Positions 14,892 through 23,965 of a DNA stretch of 64,000 bases are shown piece by piece. This DNA comes from an uncultured Treponema sp. GTDB taxonomy: Bacteria > Spirochaetota > Spirochaetia > Treponematales > Treponemataceae. A program made the position numbers and the translations under genes. Each line of letters begins with the position of its first letter. The stretch's first letter is position 1. The notes beneath the pieces are model-generated. The model was not told the origin of the DNA, did no database searches, and saw only the letters and a program-made list of their open reading frames with translations. Location of the stretch: contig CAMCRZ010000009.1 in the NCBI GenBank assembly GCA_945877425.1, forward strand, positions 1-64,000, given 5' to 3'.

Positions 14892-14920
14892 CTGAAAATA
14901 AATAAGACTGCGGATATACT
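14892..14920 (+). promoter_or_regulatory. Promoter of marR-like gene, leaderless type
   Basis: CTGAAA, a 17-base spacer and TATACT are followed by seven bases before ATG 14928. No ribosome binding site is present in between. Confidence 0.55.
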
Positions 14921-14927
14921 TTATTTT

Positions 14928-15380
14928 ATGAACGAATCTATGGAACTGGACATTGGCTTTCTTATTAAAAACATCAACGACAGGCTTGAGCAGGCTGCAA
15001 ACAAGGAGTTCAAGGAACTGGACTTGACGAGCTCTCAAATGAGGGTCTTGTTTTTCCTTCATCAGCAAAAAAATTTTGAGTGCTCACCGAAAGAACTGGA
15101 AGACTATCTGAATGTTTCGCACCCGACTATAAACGGCATTTTAAAGCGCATGGAAGAAAAAGGCTTTCTCTCAACTGAAATCACAAAAAAAGACGGACAC
15201 CTTTCAAAAACCGTAAAATCAACAAAAAAAGGACAGGAAACTTTCAAGAAGACAGGCAAATCCAAAAACATCCACGAAAAAAAACTGTCAGAAAACCTTA
15301 CCGAAAAAGAACGCGCCACCCTCATAAAACTTTTATCCAAAGTTCAAAAAGCTGTTTCTGAAATAATCATGCAACAGTAA
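14928..15380 (+). CDS. MarR-family transcriptional regulator
   Basis: Start ATG 14928 (MNESMELDIGFLIKNIN) is favoured over the track start at 14871, because the promoter -10 lies at 14915-14920. The 150-residue protein has the MarR winged helix: TSSQMRVLFFLHQQKN, SPKELEDYLNVSHPTINGIL, and the wing MEEKGFLSTEITKKDGHLSK. The lysine-rich stretch after the wing is unusual but does not interrupt the fold. MarR proteins respond to small phenolic ligands, which would suit the neighbouring aryl polyene genes; that link is inference. It is convergent with the response regulator. Confidence 0.9.
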   Translation: MNESMELDIGFLIKNINDRLEQAANKEFKELDLTSSQMRVLFFLHQQKNFECSPKELEDYLNVSHPTINGILKRMEEKGFLSTEITKKDGHLSKTVKSTKKGQETFKKTGKSKNIHEKKLSENLTEKERATLIKLLSKVQKAVSEIIMQQ

Positions 15381-15404
15381 CACATTACAGTGCTTTATAA
15401 ACAG

Positions 15405-16079
15405 CTACAGGCACTTGTAACCTACACCTCTTACTGTTTCAATTAAATTTTCGTACCTGCCTATTTTCTGCCTTAAAGTGCGGATGTGAACATCAACAGT
15501 GCGGCTTTCTATATCAGCATCAATTTTCCAGATTACGTCAAGAAGTTTTTCTCTTGTCAAAACATTGCCTCTGTTTTTCATAAGAAGCACAAGCAAATCA
15601 AATTCCTTTACAGTAAGAAAAATTTGTTTTCCGTCAGCAAAAACTGTATGCTTATTTAAATCAACTTTCAAACCGTCTATTTCAAGAATTTTCTGTTCAC
15701 CGTTAAAATCAGATTTTTCATAGCGTCGTATAACTGCCTTAATTCTTGAAAGAAGAGTCATCATTCCGAAAGGCTTTGTAATGTAATCATCAGCACCAGA
15801 ATCAAGACCTGTTACTACATCGAATTCGCTGTCCTTTGCAGTAAGCATTATTACAGGAATAAGCGACGTTTCAGGACTGGCTCTAATCTTATGAAGAATT
15901 GAAATGCCGTCTTCTTCCGGAAGCATAATGTCTAAAAGAATAAGTTCTGGCTTTGCCTTAGAAAGTTCCTGATAAAATTCTGACGGAAGGGAAAAACTTA
16001 AACATTTAAAGCCCTGGCTGTTCAAAGTGTAATCAATTAATTTTCTAATGGAATCATCATCTTCTAACAAAAATATCAT
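15405..16079 (-). CDS. OmpR/PhoB-family response regulator (orphan in this window)
   Basis: The 224-residue protein has a receiver domain (residues 1-115): acidic pair in FLLEDDDS, phospho-acceptor Asp in LILLDIMLPEEDG, Thr in VIMLTAKD and Lys in YITKPFG. The C-terminal winged helix (130-224) ends with the usual TVDVHIRTLRQKIG and VRGVGYKCL. No histidine kinase is adjacent. It follows the last polyene-cluster gene in the same direction after 96 bases without an obvious terminator, so read-through or involvement in controlling the cluster is possible but unproven. Confidence 0.92.
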   Translation of the reverse strand: MIFLLEDDDSIRKLIDYTLNSQGFKCLSFSLPSEFYQELSKAKPELILLDIMLPEEDGISILHKIRASPETSLIPVIMLTAKDSEFDVVTGLDSGADDYITKPFGMMTLLSRIKAVIRRYEKSDFNGEQKILEIDGLKVDLNKHTVFADGKQIFLTVKEFDLLVLLMKNRGNVLTREKLLDVIWKIDADIESRTVDVHIRTLRQKIGRYENLIETVRGVGYKCL

Positions 16080-16175
16080 AGTAAAACTTTAAAATTATCT
16101 TTTGTAAAAATCAATTGCACCGACTGCGTTAAATGTTAAGTTTTTGTAAAAATTATTTTTCGCTTATAAATTCCT

Positions 16176-17456
16176 TTACTCTGATTCAGAAAACTTTTTG
16201 AAAACAAGTGACGTGTTTATTCCGCCGAAAGCAAAATTGTTGCTCATAACGTAACGTGCTTCGATTTTACGTCCTTCATTTTTAATGTAATCCAAAGGCG
16301 CACATTCAGAATCAACTTGAGTAAGATTTACTGTCGGGTGAAACCAGCCTTCGTTCATCATGTTGACTGTAATCCAGGCTTCAACGCAACCGCAGGCACC
16401 TAACGTGTGGCCAATGTAACTTTTTGTAGAACTTATTGGAACAGCCCTTTGAAAAACAGAATAAGTTGCCTGAGATTCAGCTATGTCGCCAGTATGAGTT
16501 GAAGTGCCGTGAGCGTTTACGTAATCAATCTGATCCGGAGAAATTCCTGCATCCTCTAAAGCAAGTTTTAAAGCCTGAGCCATTGTCTGTGCATTCGGAT
16601 TTGTAATGTGAGTTCCGTCGCAATTAGTTCCAAAGCCTGCAACTTCTGCAAAAATGTGAGCACCTCTTTTTACAGCGTGTTCCAGATCTTCAAGAATTAC
16701 AGTGCCAGCTCCTTCCCCAATTACAAGTCCGTCTCTTGCTGCATCAAAAGGTTTAGGTTCACTTTCCGGAGTTTCATTTTTAATTGCAGTTGCACCCATT
16801 GCATCAAAAGCAGCTGCATCTGGAGGAACAAGTTCTTCTGCACCGCCTGCAATCATTATATCCTGCATTCCGTTTTTTATTGCTTCGTAAGCATAACCGA
16901 TTGCCTGACTGCCAGAAGTGCATGCCGTATTTGTTGTAATAATTCTTCCGCGCAAAGAATAAAACACGCTTAAGTTAGCAGCACAAGTCTGAGGCATACA
17001 CTTTATGTAAGTCTGGGAATTTATTTTCGAAGTATCATTGTCCTGAATCATGCTGAACATATCGCAGATTGAATCCATACTTCCCATGCATGAACCGTAG
17101 GCAATTCCAGTGCGTCCGTTGTGAAGTTCTTCCACAATGTCTCCTGCATTTTCTCCTTCAGTGATTTTTAAACCTGCTGATTTTAAAGCCTGTTCAGTTG
17201 CAGCAAGTGAAAGCAATGCTACTCTTCCCATACCGCGAATTTTTTTTCTTGGAAAAACAGGAAGTTCTCCTTCATAAGGACAGGCAAGACGTGTGTTCAT
17301 TTTGTCGAAGCGTTCCCAATCCTTTATGTATTTAATGCAGTTTTTTCCGCTTTTAAGTTTAGCCAGAACGTCTGACCATTTTTCACCTAAAGCAGTCAGC
17401 ATTCCGCCGCCTGTAATTACAACTCTTCTTTTTCCTTTTGAATCCAAATAGTTCAT
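16176..17456 (-). CDS. Beta-ketoacyl-ACP synthase of aryl polyene cluster (KS 1)
   Basis: The 426-residue KAS-II-type enzyme has the full catalytic set: Cys in NTACTSGSQAIGYAY, His in YVNAHGTSTHTGD and His in SYIGHTLGACG. It should condense malonyl-ACP with the growing polyene chain. It starts with ATGA overlapping the ketoreductase stop, so the two are translationally coupled. In the characterised aryl polyene systems this position corresponds to a cluster-end ketosynthase (ApeR/ApeO-like); which one cannot be told by reading. No terminator is seen after it. Confidence 0.92.
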   Translation of the reverse strand: MNYLDSKGKRRVVITGGGMLTALGEKWSDVLAKLKSGKNCIKYIKDWERFDKMNTRLACPYEGELPVFPRKKIRGMGRVALLSLAATEQALKSAGLKITEGENAGDIVEELHNGRTGIAYGSCMGSMDSICDMFSMIQDNDTSKINSQTYIKCMPQTCAANLSVFYSLRGRIITTNTACTSGSQAIGYAYEAIKNGMQDIMIAGGAEELVPPDAAAFDAMGATAIKNETPESEPKPFDAARDGLVIGEGAGTVILEDLEHAVKRGAHIFAEVAGFGTNCDGTHITNPNAQTMAQALKLALEDAGISPDQIDYVNAHGTSTHTGDIAESQATYSVFQRAVPISSTKSYIGHTLGACGCVEAWITVNMMNEGWFHPTVNLTQVDSECAPLDYIKNEGRKIEARYVMSNNFAFGGINTSLVFKKFSESE

Positions 17457-18196
17457 GCTATACCACCGTTTACAGAAATAACTTGTCTAGTAATATATGA
17501 TGCTCCTTCGCTTAAAAGAAATACAACTGCTGCTGCAACTTCTTCCGGCCTACCAACTCTTTTCATTGGAATTGTAGGAAGAATAAATTCAAGAGGTGAA
17601 TCTTTTATCATTTCAGTTTCAATCATTCCGGGAGCTACAGCGTTTACAGTAATGTTCCTGCTGGCAAGTTCAACTGCAAGAGCTTTTGTTGCACCTATAA
17701 GACCTGCCTTACTTGCTGAATAATTTGTCTGACCTCTGTTTCCCATAATTCCGCTGACTGATGACATTGTAATAATCCGCCCCTTTTTTTTGCGGCACAT
17801 GGGCATAGTCAAAGGTTGAACTACATTAAAAAAACTGTCCAGGTTAGTATGAACAACGCTGTCCCAGTCAGTTCCGCTTAATCCTGCAAAAGTGTTGTCT
17901 TTCGTAATGCCTGCGTTACAGATTACGCCCCAGGGAGCGCCATGTTTTTCGCACAAAGCTTCAAGTTTATTTTTACAATCTTCTCTGTTTAAAACGTCAA
18001 ACTGAATTAGTTCGCCGCAGCCGTTATTTTCCTGAATGATGGAAAGAGTTTCTTCTGCTTTTGATTTTCCGTTGTTGTAATGACATATTACGTAATAGCC
18101 GTTTTTTGCACACTCAACTGCTACTGCCCTTCCAATGCCGCCGCTTGCACCTGTAACAATTATTTTTTTTCCTTCATTTAATTTTCTTTCATCCAT
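17453..18196 (-). CDS. 3-oxoacyl-ACP reductase (FabG-like ketoreductase) of aryl polyene cluster
   Basis: The 247-residue short-chain dehydrogenase has the nucleotide motif VTGASGGIGRAVAVE, the NAG motif in VICNAGITKDN, catalytic Ser in MSSVSGIMG and YSASKAG. It reduces the 3-keto group after each condensation with NADPH. It is coupled to KS 1 by a 4-base overlap. The start has AGAGGAAA upstream. It would fill the ApeQ role. A general fatty-acid FabG is unlikely here because every neighbour is a polyene-cluster gene. Confidence 0.93.
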   Translation of the reverse strand: MDERKLNEGKKIIVTGASGGIGRAVAVECAKNGYYVICHYNNGKSKAEETLSIIQENNGCGELIQFDVLNREDCKNKLEALCEKHGAPWGVICNAGITKDNTFAGLSGTDWDSVVHTNLDSFFNVVQPLTMPMCRKKKGRIITMSSVSGIMGNRGQTNYSASKAGLIGATKALAVELASRNITVNAVAPGMIETEMIKDSPLEFILPTIPMKRVGRPEEVAAAVVFLLSEGASYITRQVISVNGGIA

Positions 18197-18244
18197 AAAA
18201 TTTTTCCTCTTCTATAATCTTCTGCAATAACCTGATTTTATTTT

Positions 18245-18748
18245 CTAATTCTGATTAAAAAAACTTTTCATGTCATTCATTTCCATAACAGAAATCGTAG
18301 CACTTACGAGACATTCTTTTTCATTCTGATTTTCCTGCGCCATGTAAAGCGAACAGTTATATCTGGAAACTGCATCAACGCGACATTCTTCTTTTATGTT
18401 CATGGAAAGTGTTGTGTTAATTTTAAAAGACGGAACTGAAGCTTTATAATTTGCAACGCTTAACAGAACGCCTGGTTTTGGAGGTTCAGGATTGTTGCTT
18501 TCAATTCTTTCAATTGATGCCAGAACAGAAATTCCCTGCGCCATTATTTCAAAAACTGACCAAGAAGGTATGCCGGAAATTTTTTCGCTGTAAAAAATGC
18601 AGTCCTGCGTTACGTCAAATTCTGTTGAAATTGTATGCTCTCTTGAATTGTGATTTTTTACTCTTGTAACTAAAAGCATTTTTCCTTTGTGAGGAATTAG
18701 TTTTTCTATTTCAAGACGGCTTAAACTTTGCGGAACAATATTACTCAA
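18245..18748 (-). CDS. Hotdog-fold 3-hydroxyacyl-ACP dehydratase (ApeP-like)
   Basis: The 167-residue protein starts at TTG 18748 with GGGAGAGA upstream, overlapping the preceding ketosynthase gene by 8 bases. It begins SRLEIEKLIPHKGKMLLVTRV, the FabZ/ApeP-like N-terminal phrase with the PHxxxMLL signature, and has the hotdog segment WSVFEIMAQGISVLA. Dehydration of each 3-hydroxyacyl-ACP without later enoyl reduction leaves the conjugated double bonds of the polyene. No enoyl reductase is present in the cluster, as expected. Confidence 0.85.
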   Translation of the reverse strand: MSNIVPQSLSRLEIEKLIPHKGKMLLVTRVKNHNSREHTISTEFDVTQDCIFYSEKISGIPSWSVFEIMAQGISVLASIERIESNNPEPPKPGVLLSVANYKASVPSFKINTTLSMNIKEECRVDAVSRYNCSLYMAQENQNEKECLVSATISVMEMNDMKSFFNQN

Positions 18749-19934
18749 AACAATCTCTCCCTAAAACAAGACTTGCATTAGATCCACCGAATGCAAATGA
18801 ATTTGAAAGTGCATAATTTATTTTGTTTAAATTATTTTTGCTCAACTCATTGTCTATAAAATTTAACTCAGGAATTTCTTTGTCAAAAATTTTGTCCCAC
18901 ACTTGAACAGGAAGTTCCTGGGTTTTAAGAGCCATATAGCATACAGCAGCTTCTATTGCAGCAGCAGTTCCTAAAGTGTGGCCGGTTACAGCTTTAGTTG
19001 TACTGCATGGAACTTTGAAAGAAGAAAAAATTCTGCTTACGGCTTTAGCTTCCATTGAATCATTCAGTCTAGTTCCTGTTCCATGAAGATTTACATAACC
19101 AATTTCGCTGCAGCTTATTTCTGATTTTAACAATGCATTTTTCATGGCAGTTTCTGCGCCAGTTCCTTCAGGGTCTGGTGATGTCATGTGGTAAGCATCT
19201 GCACTTTCTCCGTATCCTGCAAGAAAAATTCCGTCTGAACAAATTCTGTCTTTTGAAAGAACAAAAAATGAAGCTCCTTCTCCTAAAGTAATGCCTTTAC
19301 GGTTTGCGCTGAAAGGATTCGTAATTTCATTTGACACAGCTTCCAGAGAATTAAAGCCAAGCAAAACAGTGTCAGAAGCAACATCTGCTCCGCCTGCAAT
19401 AACTGCATCACAAATATTGCTTTCAATAAGCTGGGCAGCTTTAATAATTGCAGCAGCACTTGAAGAACAGGCAGTTGAAAAAGCAAGTGCAGGACCTTCC
19501 AGCGAAAATTTTTCCTTTACAAATGTTGCAGGATAATCAGCACTTTGAATTTCAAGATTGTAATTCTGCGGAAAAGAATTTGTATTGAAAAAAACTTTAT
19601 GACTTTCTACAGAAAATTCACTTCCGTTGTCGCAGGAACCTACGCAAACACCAATGCGTTTTTTTCCGAACATTTCAACTGCTTTTTCTACAGCAGCACG
19701 TATTTGTTCCAGTGCAGCATTTTCAAGTTTAATAATGCGCATATCGTAGCGGCCTTTTGAAGAAGATAACTTTTCGTCATCAACTCTTGCGGCAAAAAAT
19801 TCTTCTCCCGTAGAAGTTAAAACTTTTTTTATTCCACTTTGATTTCCGGATAAAATATTTTTCCATGCATCTTGCAGAGAAGTTCCTGCCGAACAGATTA
19901 TTCCAGGTTCTGAAATATAAATTTTATTTTTCAT
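18741..19934 (-). CDS. Beta-ketoacyl-ACP synthase of aryl polyene cluster (KS 2)
   Basis: The 397-residue KAS-type enzyme also keeps the complete triad: Cys in FSTACSSSAAAIIKA, His in YVNLHGTGTRLND and His in AVTGHTLGTAAA. It is therefore not an inactive chain-length factor by sequence. Together with KS 1 it could form a heterodimer, as in known polyene systems, or act separately on early and late chains. Start ATG 19934 has GAGG upstream and overlaps the lipoprotein stop by 4 bases. Confidence 0.9.
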   Translation of the reverse strand: MKNKIYISEPGIICSAGTSLQDAWKNILSGNQSGIKKVLTSTGEEFFAARVDDEKLSSSKGRYDMRIIKLENAALEQIRAAVEKAVEMFGKKRIGVCVGSCDNGSEFSVESHKVFFNTNSFPQNYNLEIQSADYPATFVKEKFSLEGPALAFSTACSSSAAAIIKAAQLIESNICDAVIAGGADVASDTVLLGFNSLEAVSNEITNPFSANRKGITLGEGASFFVLSKDRICSDGIFLAGYGESADAYHMTSPDPEGTGAETAMKNALLKSEISCSEIGYVNLHGTGTRLNDSMEAKAVSRIFSSFKVPCSTTKAVTGHTLGTAAAIEAAVCYMALKTQELPVQVWDKIFDKEIPELNFIDNELSKNNLNKINYALSNSFAFGGSNASLVLGRDCFE

Positions 19935-20536
19935 TCTGCAGCCTCTTGGAGTTTATATTCGTAATCACGTAAAAAATTTTTTATAGTAATTATTTTTTCT
20001 TCATCAGATTTTTCTACAGAAATTTCTTCTATAATATTTTCCTTGTCGTAAATAAAATATTTAAAATTTTCTTCGCCGTATTCTTCCCATTGAAAATCTA
20101 AACCAGAAGCACTGTAATTTTCTTTAAGCTTTTCTTTTTTATAGTAAACATTCTGCAAATCGCAGACAATATATTCGCTTTTAAAATTTTTAGGAAAAAA
20201 CTCCGAACTTAAACTGCAAGAAAAACCGTCGTAATAAAGCACTCCAGTTTCAAATCCAAATTCATTCATAAGGCAAACCTTGATTTCCTTTTCATTGCAC
20301 TGAATGTAAACTGGAGAAGAAAAATTTCTGCCGCCGAATTTTCCGCTGAACATCTGAAAACTTTCCACTTGATTTTTTAAATCATAAACAGGAAGCAACA
20401 GAACACTTTTTTCGTCAGTAATGTACACAGGGTTAAGCTGAACTTTTGAAGAACAGCAGCAGGTAAAATACAGGCTTACAAAAAAATAAAATAATATTTC
20501 AGCAACAGATTTCTTATGATGATTTTTTTTATGCAT
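19931..20536 (-). CDS. DUF3261-like lipoprotein of polyene cluster
   Basis: The 201-residue protein has a charged N-terminus, a hydrophobic stretch and a cysteine-rich end (LYFTCCCSS) that works as a lipobox. The mature part is beta-rich and unrecognised beyond the DUF3261-type lipoprotein usually found beside the MMPL exporter in aryl polyene clusters. It is probably anchored to a membrane and helps insert the pigment into the outer membrane. The gene has its own strong promoter and no ribosome binding site, so it starts a second transcription unit. Confidence 0.75.
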   Translation of the reverse strand: MHKKNHHKKSVAEILFYFFVSLYFTCCCSSKVQLNPVYITDEKSVLLLPVYDLKNQVESFQMFSGKFGGRNFSSPVYIQCNEKEIKVCLMNEFGFETGVLYYDGFSCSLSSEFFPKNFKSEYIVCDLQNVYYKKEKLKENYSASGLDFQWEEYGEENFKYFIYDKENIIEEISVEKSDEEKIITIKNFLRDYEYKLQEAAE

Positions 20537-20545
20537 ATGAAGTTA

Positions 20546-20574
20546 ATTTTAAGTTTTATATGCACTTTTGTCAA
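20546..20574 (-). promoter_or_regulatory. Internal promoter in polyene cluster, leaderless type
   Basis: On the minus strand TTGACA (20574-20569), a 17-base spacer and TAAAAT (20551-20546) are followed by nine bases and ATG 20536. Only one base differs from the sigma-70 consensus over the two boxes. It would drive the lipoprotein-KS-DH-KR-KS genes separately from the ACP-led unit. Confidence 0.8.
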
Positions 20575-20601
20575 ATTAAAGACTTGGCAATTAAACTACC
20601 G

Positions 20602-22896
20602 CTAAAGCATTGTTGCAAAAAATGCTGCCGTTAAACCTGTAAAAATTGCTGCACCAATAATGTGAACAGGAACAAACGAACTTAACGCCAGAGAGCCAAA
20701 GGAAATTGCTGTTGTCAAAAACGAAAGCACTATTCCAAAAAGTTCAGTCCTGCTGCTTTTGTTAGAAATGCGGTAAATTATGTAGTCAAGTCCCAAACCA
20801 AAAACAAGCACCATTCCTATAATTGCAAAAAATTCCAGAGAGTTTCCTGTTGCTGCAAAAACCGAACAAATAGCACAAACGCTGAGGAAAGGTATGGAAG
20901 CAATTTTAAAAGTTTCACTCCATGTAAAGAAAAATTTTAAAAGCACAAAAATCACAATATAGGAAATTCCGAACATCACTAAAATCAGTTTAGTTAAGTT
21001 GTCCAACCCTGAACTTATGTCCTGAACTTTATTTTCAAAAAATACGCCTTCTTCCAATTTTGCAATTTGTCTGTATTCATCCTGATTTGAAATTTCAGAA
21101 GGCAGAATTATTGAATAAAAAGTTTCGTCTCTTTCTCCAATCCAAAGCATCTGTAAAAGCGTTTCTATAGACGAAGGAAATTTTTCGTTAACAGTAAGAA
21201 AAGAATTTTTACTTTCAGCAAAAACATCTTTGTAAAATTCCACATCGTTTTCTTCAAATCCTAAACTGTAAAAAACATCTTCTGCGTAAGGCAAAAATTT
21301 TTCATTTTCTGCAATTGATTTTTTCTGGAAAGAAACAGGCGGAATAAAATCAGAAGTGCAGATGCTTTTGTCAGGAATTTTTTCCTTAAGTTTCATTTCT
21401 TTTTCAAGAACTTCCTGTTCGCTTTTTCCTGTAACAATAAGCCAGCTACTCGGACTGTAATTTAAAACCTTATACGAAAGAATTGTGTCTTCTTTTAAGC
21501 GGCCTTCCATTTCGTAAAGATTTGAAATGTTGTTTTTAACTTTAAAATTTTTCCCGAAAAGCAAAACTGAAATAAAAGTAAAACACAAAACTGCAGCAGC
21601 AAAAATTTTTGAAGCAATCTTTCTGTTAAAGAAATTAAAATTTATTTTTCCAAGAATTAAAATTTTTCTTTCGGCAGGAATTTTTATAAGAGGGAATATT
21701 CCTGTAGTAATTAAAAATGAACTTAAGATTCCTGAGAAAGAAAAAACAGCCATCTGCTTTAAAAGTGCAAACGGAGCAAAAAATAAAAGAACGTAACACA
21801 GTTCAGTTGAAATTAAAGAAAGGCTTAAACCTTTTAAAAGATAAGAGCGCACTTCCCTTCCGCTTTTCAACTCGCAGGAATTTTTCCAGTTAATGAAAAA
21901 ATGAAGGCTGTAATCTATGGAAGAACCTATTAAAGAAGTTCCGAAAACAAGAGTCAAAAGATGAACATTTGAAAACAAACTGTAAACTGCACAAAATGCA
22001 ATTCCCGAAGAAATTAAAATTGAACACAGCGATGCCAGAATAGGAACAGGAGAACGAAATACAAAAAATAAAATAACTGCAACTGCTATAAGTGAAATTG
22101 TTGAAATTACAGAAATCTCTTTTGAAGCAGAAGATGAACTTGCGTAACTGTGAAAAGGCGTTCCTGAAAAAACAAAACGTGTTCCGTCAGTTTCAAATTT
22201 TTGTGCAGCAGAATAAATAAAAGGCACTGTATTTTCCCTGCTGGCTAAAGCTGAACCTTTTTCAGTAAGTTCGCCTTTTATCATTACGTACCACTTGCCT
22301 TCAAAGCTGCGCCTTAAAACTCCGTCGCCGGGAGACATGGCTGTTCCTGATTTTTCTACAGCAAGAAGATAATTTTCCAGTGCCATCTGATTTAAGAAAA
22401 ACGGATCTTCGTTTATAAAGTCCAGACTTACGGCAGGCTGATATGCTTTCTGAACTGCTTTTTCACAAAACTCCTGAGGAGAAGTTTCCATAACCTTTAT
22501 TTGATTTTCATTTAAAAGATTAAACTTCCATTTGTTTAAAAACTCCTGCATTTGTGAAAGGGCAAGAGAATCAGTGTACAGTTCAAGATTTTCAAACGCA
22601 GCAGATTTTTTCAGTTCATTGTAAAGATGTTCTGCACTGTTTTTTGCTTTTTTAAAATCTTCGTTTTCTGCAAGTATAAAAATATTTTTTGAACTTTGCT
22701 TGGAAATATTTTCGTCGGCAATGCTGTAAACTTTGCTTGAAGAATTTTCCGGCATCATGCTGAATAAATCTGAATCAAGTTTTACGCCTTTATTTTTTAC
22801 TACAGCAAATAAAAACAAACATAAAACTGCAGCATGAAAAACTACAAACGCTAGAAAGTAAAAATCAGTTTTTGCTGAACCATTCTTTTTCTTCAT
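20602..22896 (-). CDS. MMPL/RND-type exporter of polyene cluster
   Basis: The start is moved to ATG 22896 (MKKKNGSAKTDFYFLAF), which has AAGGAAC upstream; the track start at 22941 lies deeper inside lolA. The 764-residue protein has a first membrane segment, a large periplasmic loop, a block of about five membrane helices (ISLIAVAVILFFVF through the LISTELCYVLLFFAPFALL region), a second periplasmic loop and a second block of helices ending LTAAFFATML. This is the MMPL layout of lipid exporters. It should flip or pass the finished polyene lipid to LolA-like and lipoprotein partners. It overlaps lolA by 32 bases. Confidence 0.9.
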   Translation of the reverse strand: MKKKNGSAKTDFYFLAFVVFHAAVLCLFLFAVVKNKGVKLDSDLFSMMPENSSSKVYSIADENISKQSSKNIFILAENEDFKKAKNSAEHLYNELKKSAAFENLELYTDSLALSQMQEFLNKWKFNLLNENQIKVMETSPQEFCEKAVQKAYQPAVSLDFINEDPFFLNQMALENYLLAVEKSGTAMSPGDGVLRRSFEGKWYVMIKGELTEKGSALASRENTVPFIYSAAQKFETDGTRFVFSGTPFHSYASSSSASKEISVISTISLIAVAVILFFVFRSPVPILASLCSILISSGIAFCAVYSLFSNVHLLTLVFGTSLIGSSIDYSLHFFINWKNSCELKSGREVRSYLLKGLSLSLISTELCYVLLFFAPFALLKQMAVFSFSGILSSFLITTGIFPLIKIPAERKILILGKINFNFFNRKIASKIFAAAVLCFTFISVLLFGKNFKVKNNISNLYEMEGRLKEDTILSYKVLNYSPSSWLIVTGKSEQEVLEKEMKLKEKIPDKSICTSDFIPPVSFQKKSIAENEKFLPYAEDVFYSLGFEENDVEFYKDVFAESKNSFLTVNEKFPSSIETLLQMLWIGERDETFYSIILPSEISNQDEYRQIAKLEEGVFFENKVQDISSGLDNLTKLILVMFGISYIVIFVLLKFFFTWSETFKIASIPFLSVCAICSVFAATGNSLEFFAIIGMVLVFGLGLDYIIYRISNKSSRTELFGIVLSFLTTAISFGSLALSSFVPVHIIGAAIFTGLTAAFFATML

Positions 22897-23503
22897 CAGA
22901 AAGTTCCTTTTTATAAATTTGATTTGCAAATTCGTATTCAATTAAATCATCATTTTCCTGAACAACTTTCATTTTTTCAAGCTGAACAAATACGGCTTCA
23001 CCCTGATTTTCTGCTGTTCCTTCAAGAAAAATATTTTTTAAAATAAGCGAAATTGTCTTGTCTTTCGGCTCAAGAGCCATCGTCCAGATTTTGTCTTTAC
23101 AGGAAAAATCAACTGTAAAGTTCTGCTCTAATTTTTCACGGCTTCCCTTAAACAGCGAAGACAAAGTTTCTGCAATACAGCCAAAAACTTCATTGGAAGA
23201 TCCGTCAGTAATATTTTTGTTTCCGTAAGAATCTATCTGAACAATATAATTTTCCGTAACGCTGAGAATTGTATTAAAAGGCTTTTCTGTTTTCCAGCAG
23301 ACACCTTCTTTTGTAATTAAATATTTTCCGGAAGATTTCAACGGTCTTTTCAGTGATGCTGATTTTTTTTCCTGAGTAAAGCTGCCGCAAGTAATTTCAT
23401 TTTTTACAAGCCCTGAACAAATTTCGTCAAAAGAAAATTCTTCACAAAAGGCTGCGCTTAAAAATAAAAAATTAAAAACTAAAAATAAAAATTTTTTCTT
23501 CAT
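22865..23503 (-). CDS. LolA-like outer-membrane lipid carrier protein
   Basis: The 212-residue protein has a signal peptide (KKKFLFLVFNFLFLSAAFCEE) with cleavage after the AFC/AEF region and a LolA-type beta sheet: SFTQEKKSASLKRPLKSSG, then GVCWKTEKPFNT. LolA family members carry lipids through the periplasm, and a copy is standard in aryl polyene clusters next to the exporter. The start shares a base with the thioesterase stop (TAATG). No cysteine for lipidation. Confidence 0.88.
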   Translation of the reverse strand: MKKKFLFLVFNFLFLSAAFCEEFSFDEICSGLVKNEITCGSFTQEKKSASLKRPLKSSGKYLITKEGVCWKTEKPFNTILSVTENYIVQIDSYGNKNITDGSSNEVFGCIAETLSSLFKGSREKLEQNFTVDFSCKDKIWTMALEPKDKTISLILKNIFLEGTAENQGEAVFVQLEKMKVVQENDDLIEYEFANQIYKKELSDEEKEWFSKN

Positions 23504-23946
23504 TATGAAACCTGCTGTTCTTTAAGTTTTGCTTCTACTCTGTTTAAGAAAATTTCAGGACACACAAAACACGTTTCTCCTGTTTTTAGATTTACTGCCA
23601 TTTGTGTGCTTTCTGCTTTAGTTGTAAGTTCGCCGGTTGATTCTGAAAAAAATTCATATTTGATTTTAATACAGTTTTCATATTCAACAAGGCGGGCCTG
23701 TGCCTTTACTTTTTCTCCAAAACGAAGAGAGCGCACGTACCGGAGTTTTACATCAACAACAGGAAATTCAAAATTTGATTTTTCCATTTCAAGGTAACCG
23801 AATCCAACTGAATCAAGAAGAGCGCATCTTGCTTTTTCCATATACTTGACATAATTTCCATGCCACACAATCCGCATAGAATCCACGTCATAAAATTCTA
23901 CAGGAAAAATTATTTCTGTCTGAATAAAGTTTTTATTTTTTTCCAT
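23503..23946 (-). CDS. Acyl-CoA/ACP thioesterase (4HBT hotdog)
   Basis: The 147-residue 4HBT-type protein has the signature FYDVDSMRIVWHGNYVKYME, with the catalytic Asp near residue 18, and the rest of the YbgC-like fold (FPVVDVKLRYVRSLRFGEKV). In the polyene pathway it would release or edit chains (ApeK role). It is one gene in a tight minus-strand series and has TAATG coupling to lolA. The start ATG 23946 has a moderate upstream purine stretch. Confidence 0.88.
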   Translation of the reverse strand: MEKNKNFIQTEIIFPVEFYDVDSMRIVWHGNYVKYMEKARCALLDSVGFGYLEMEKSNFEFPVVDVKLRYVRSLRFGEKVKAQARLVEYENCIKIKYEFFSESTGELTTKAESTQMAVNLKTGETCFVCPEIFLNRVEAKLKEQQVS

Positions 23947-23965
23947 AACTATTAATCTACCTAAT

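Noticed and set aside
14700-14895. Two tiny plus-strand frames with ribosome-binding-like sequences (17 and 38 codons)
   Set aside because: The first lies in repeat D and neither resembles a known peptide; support is too thin for a gene call.
16608-16973. 121-residue plus-strand ORF inside the ketosynthase
   Set aside because: Antisense shadow of a strongly conserved enzyme gene; Cys/Ser-rich composition is typical of such shadows.
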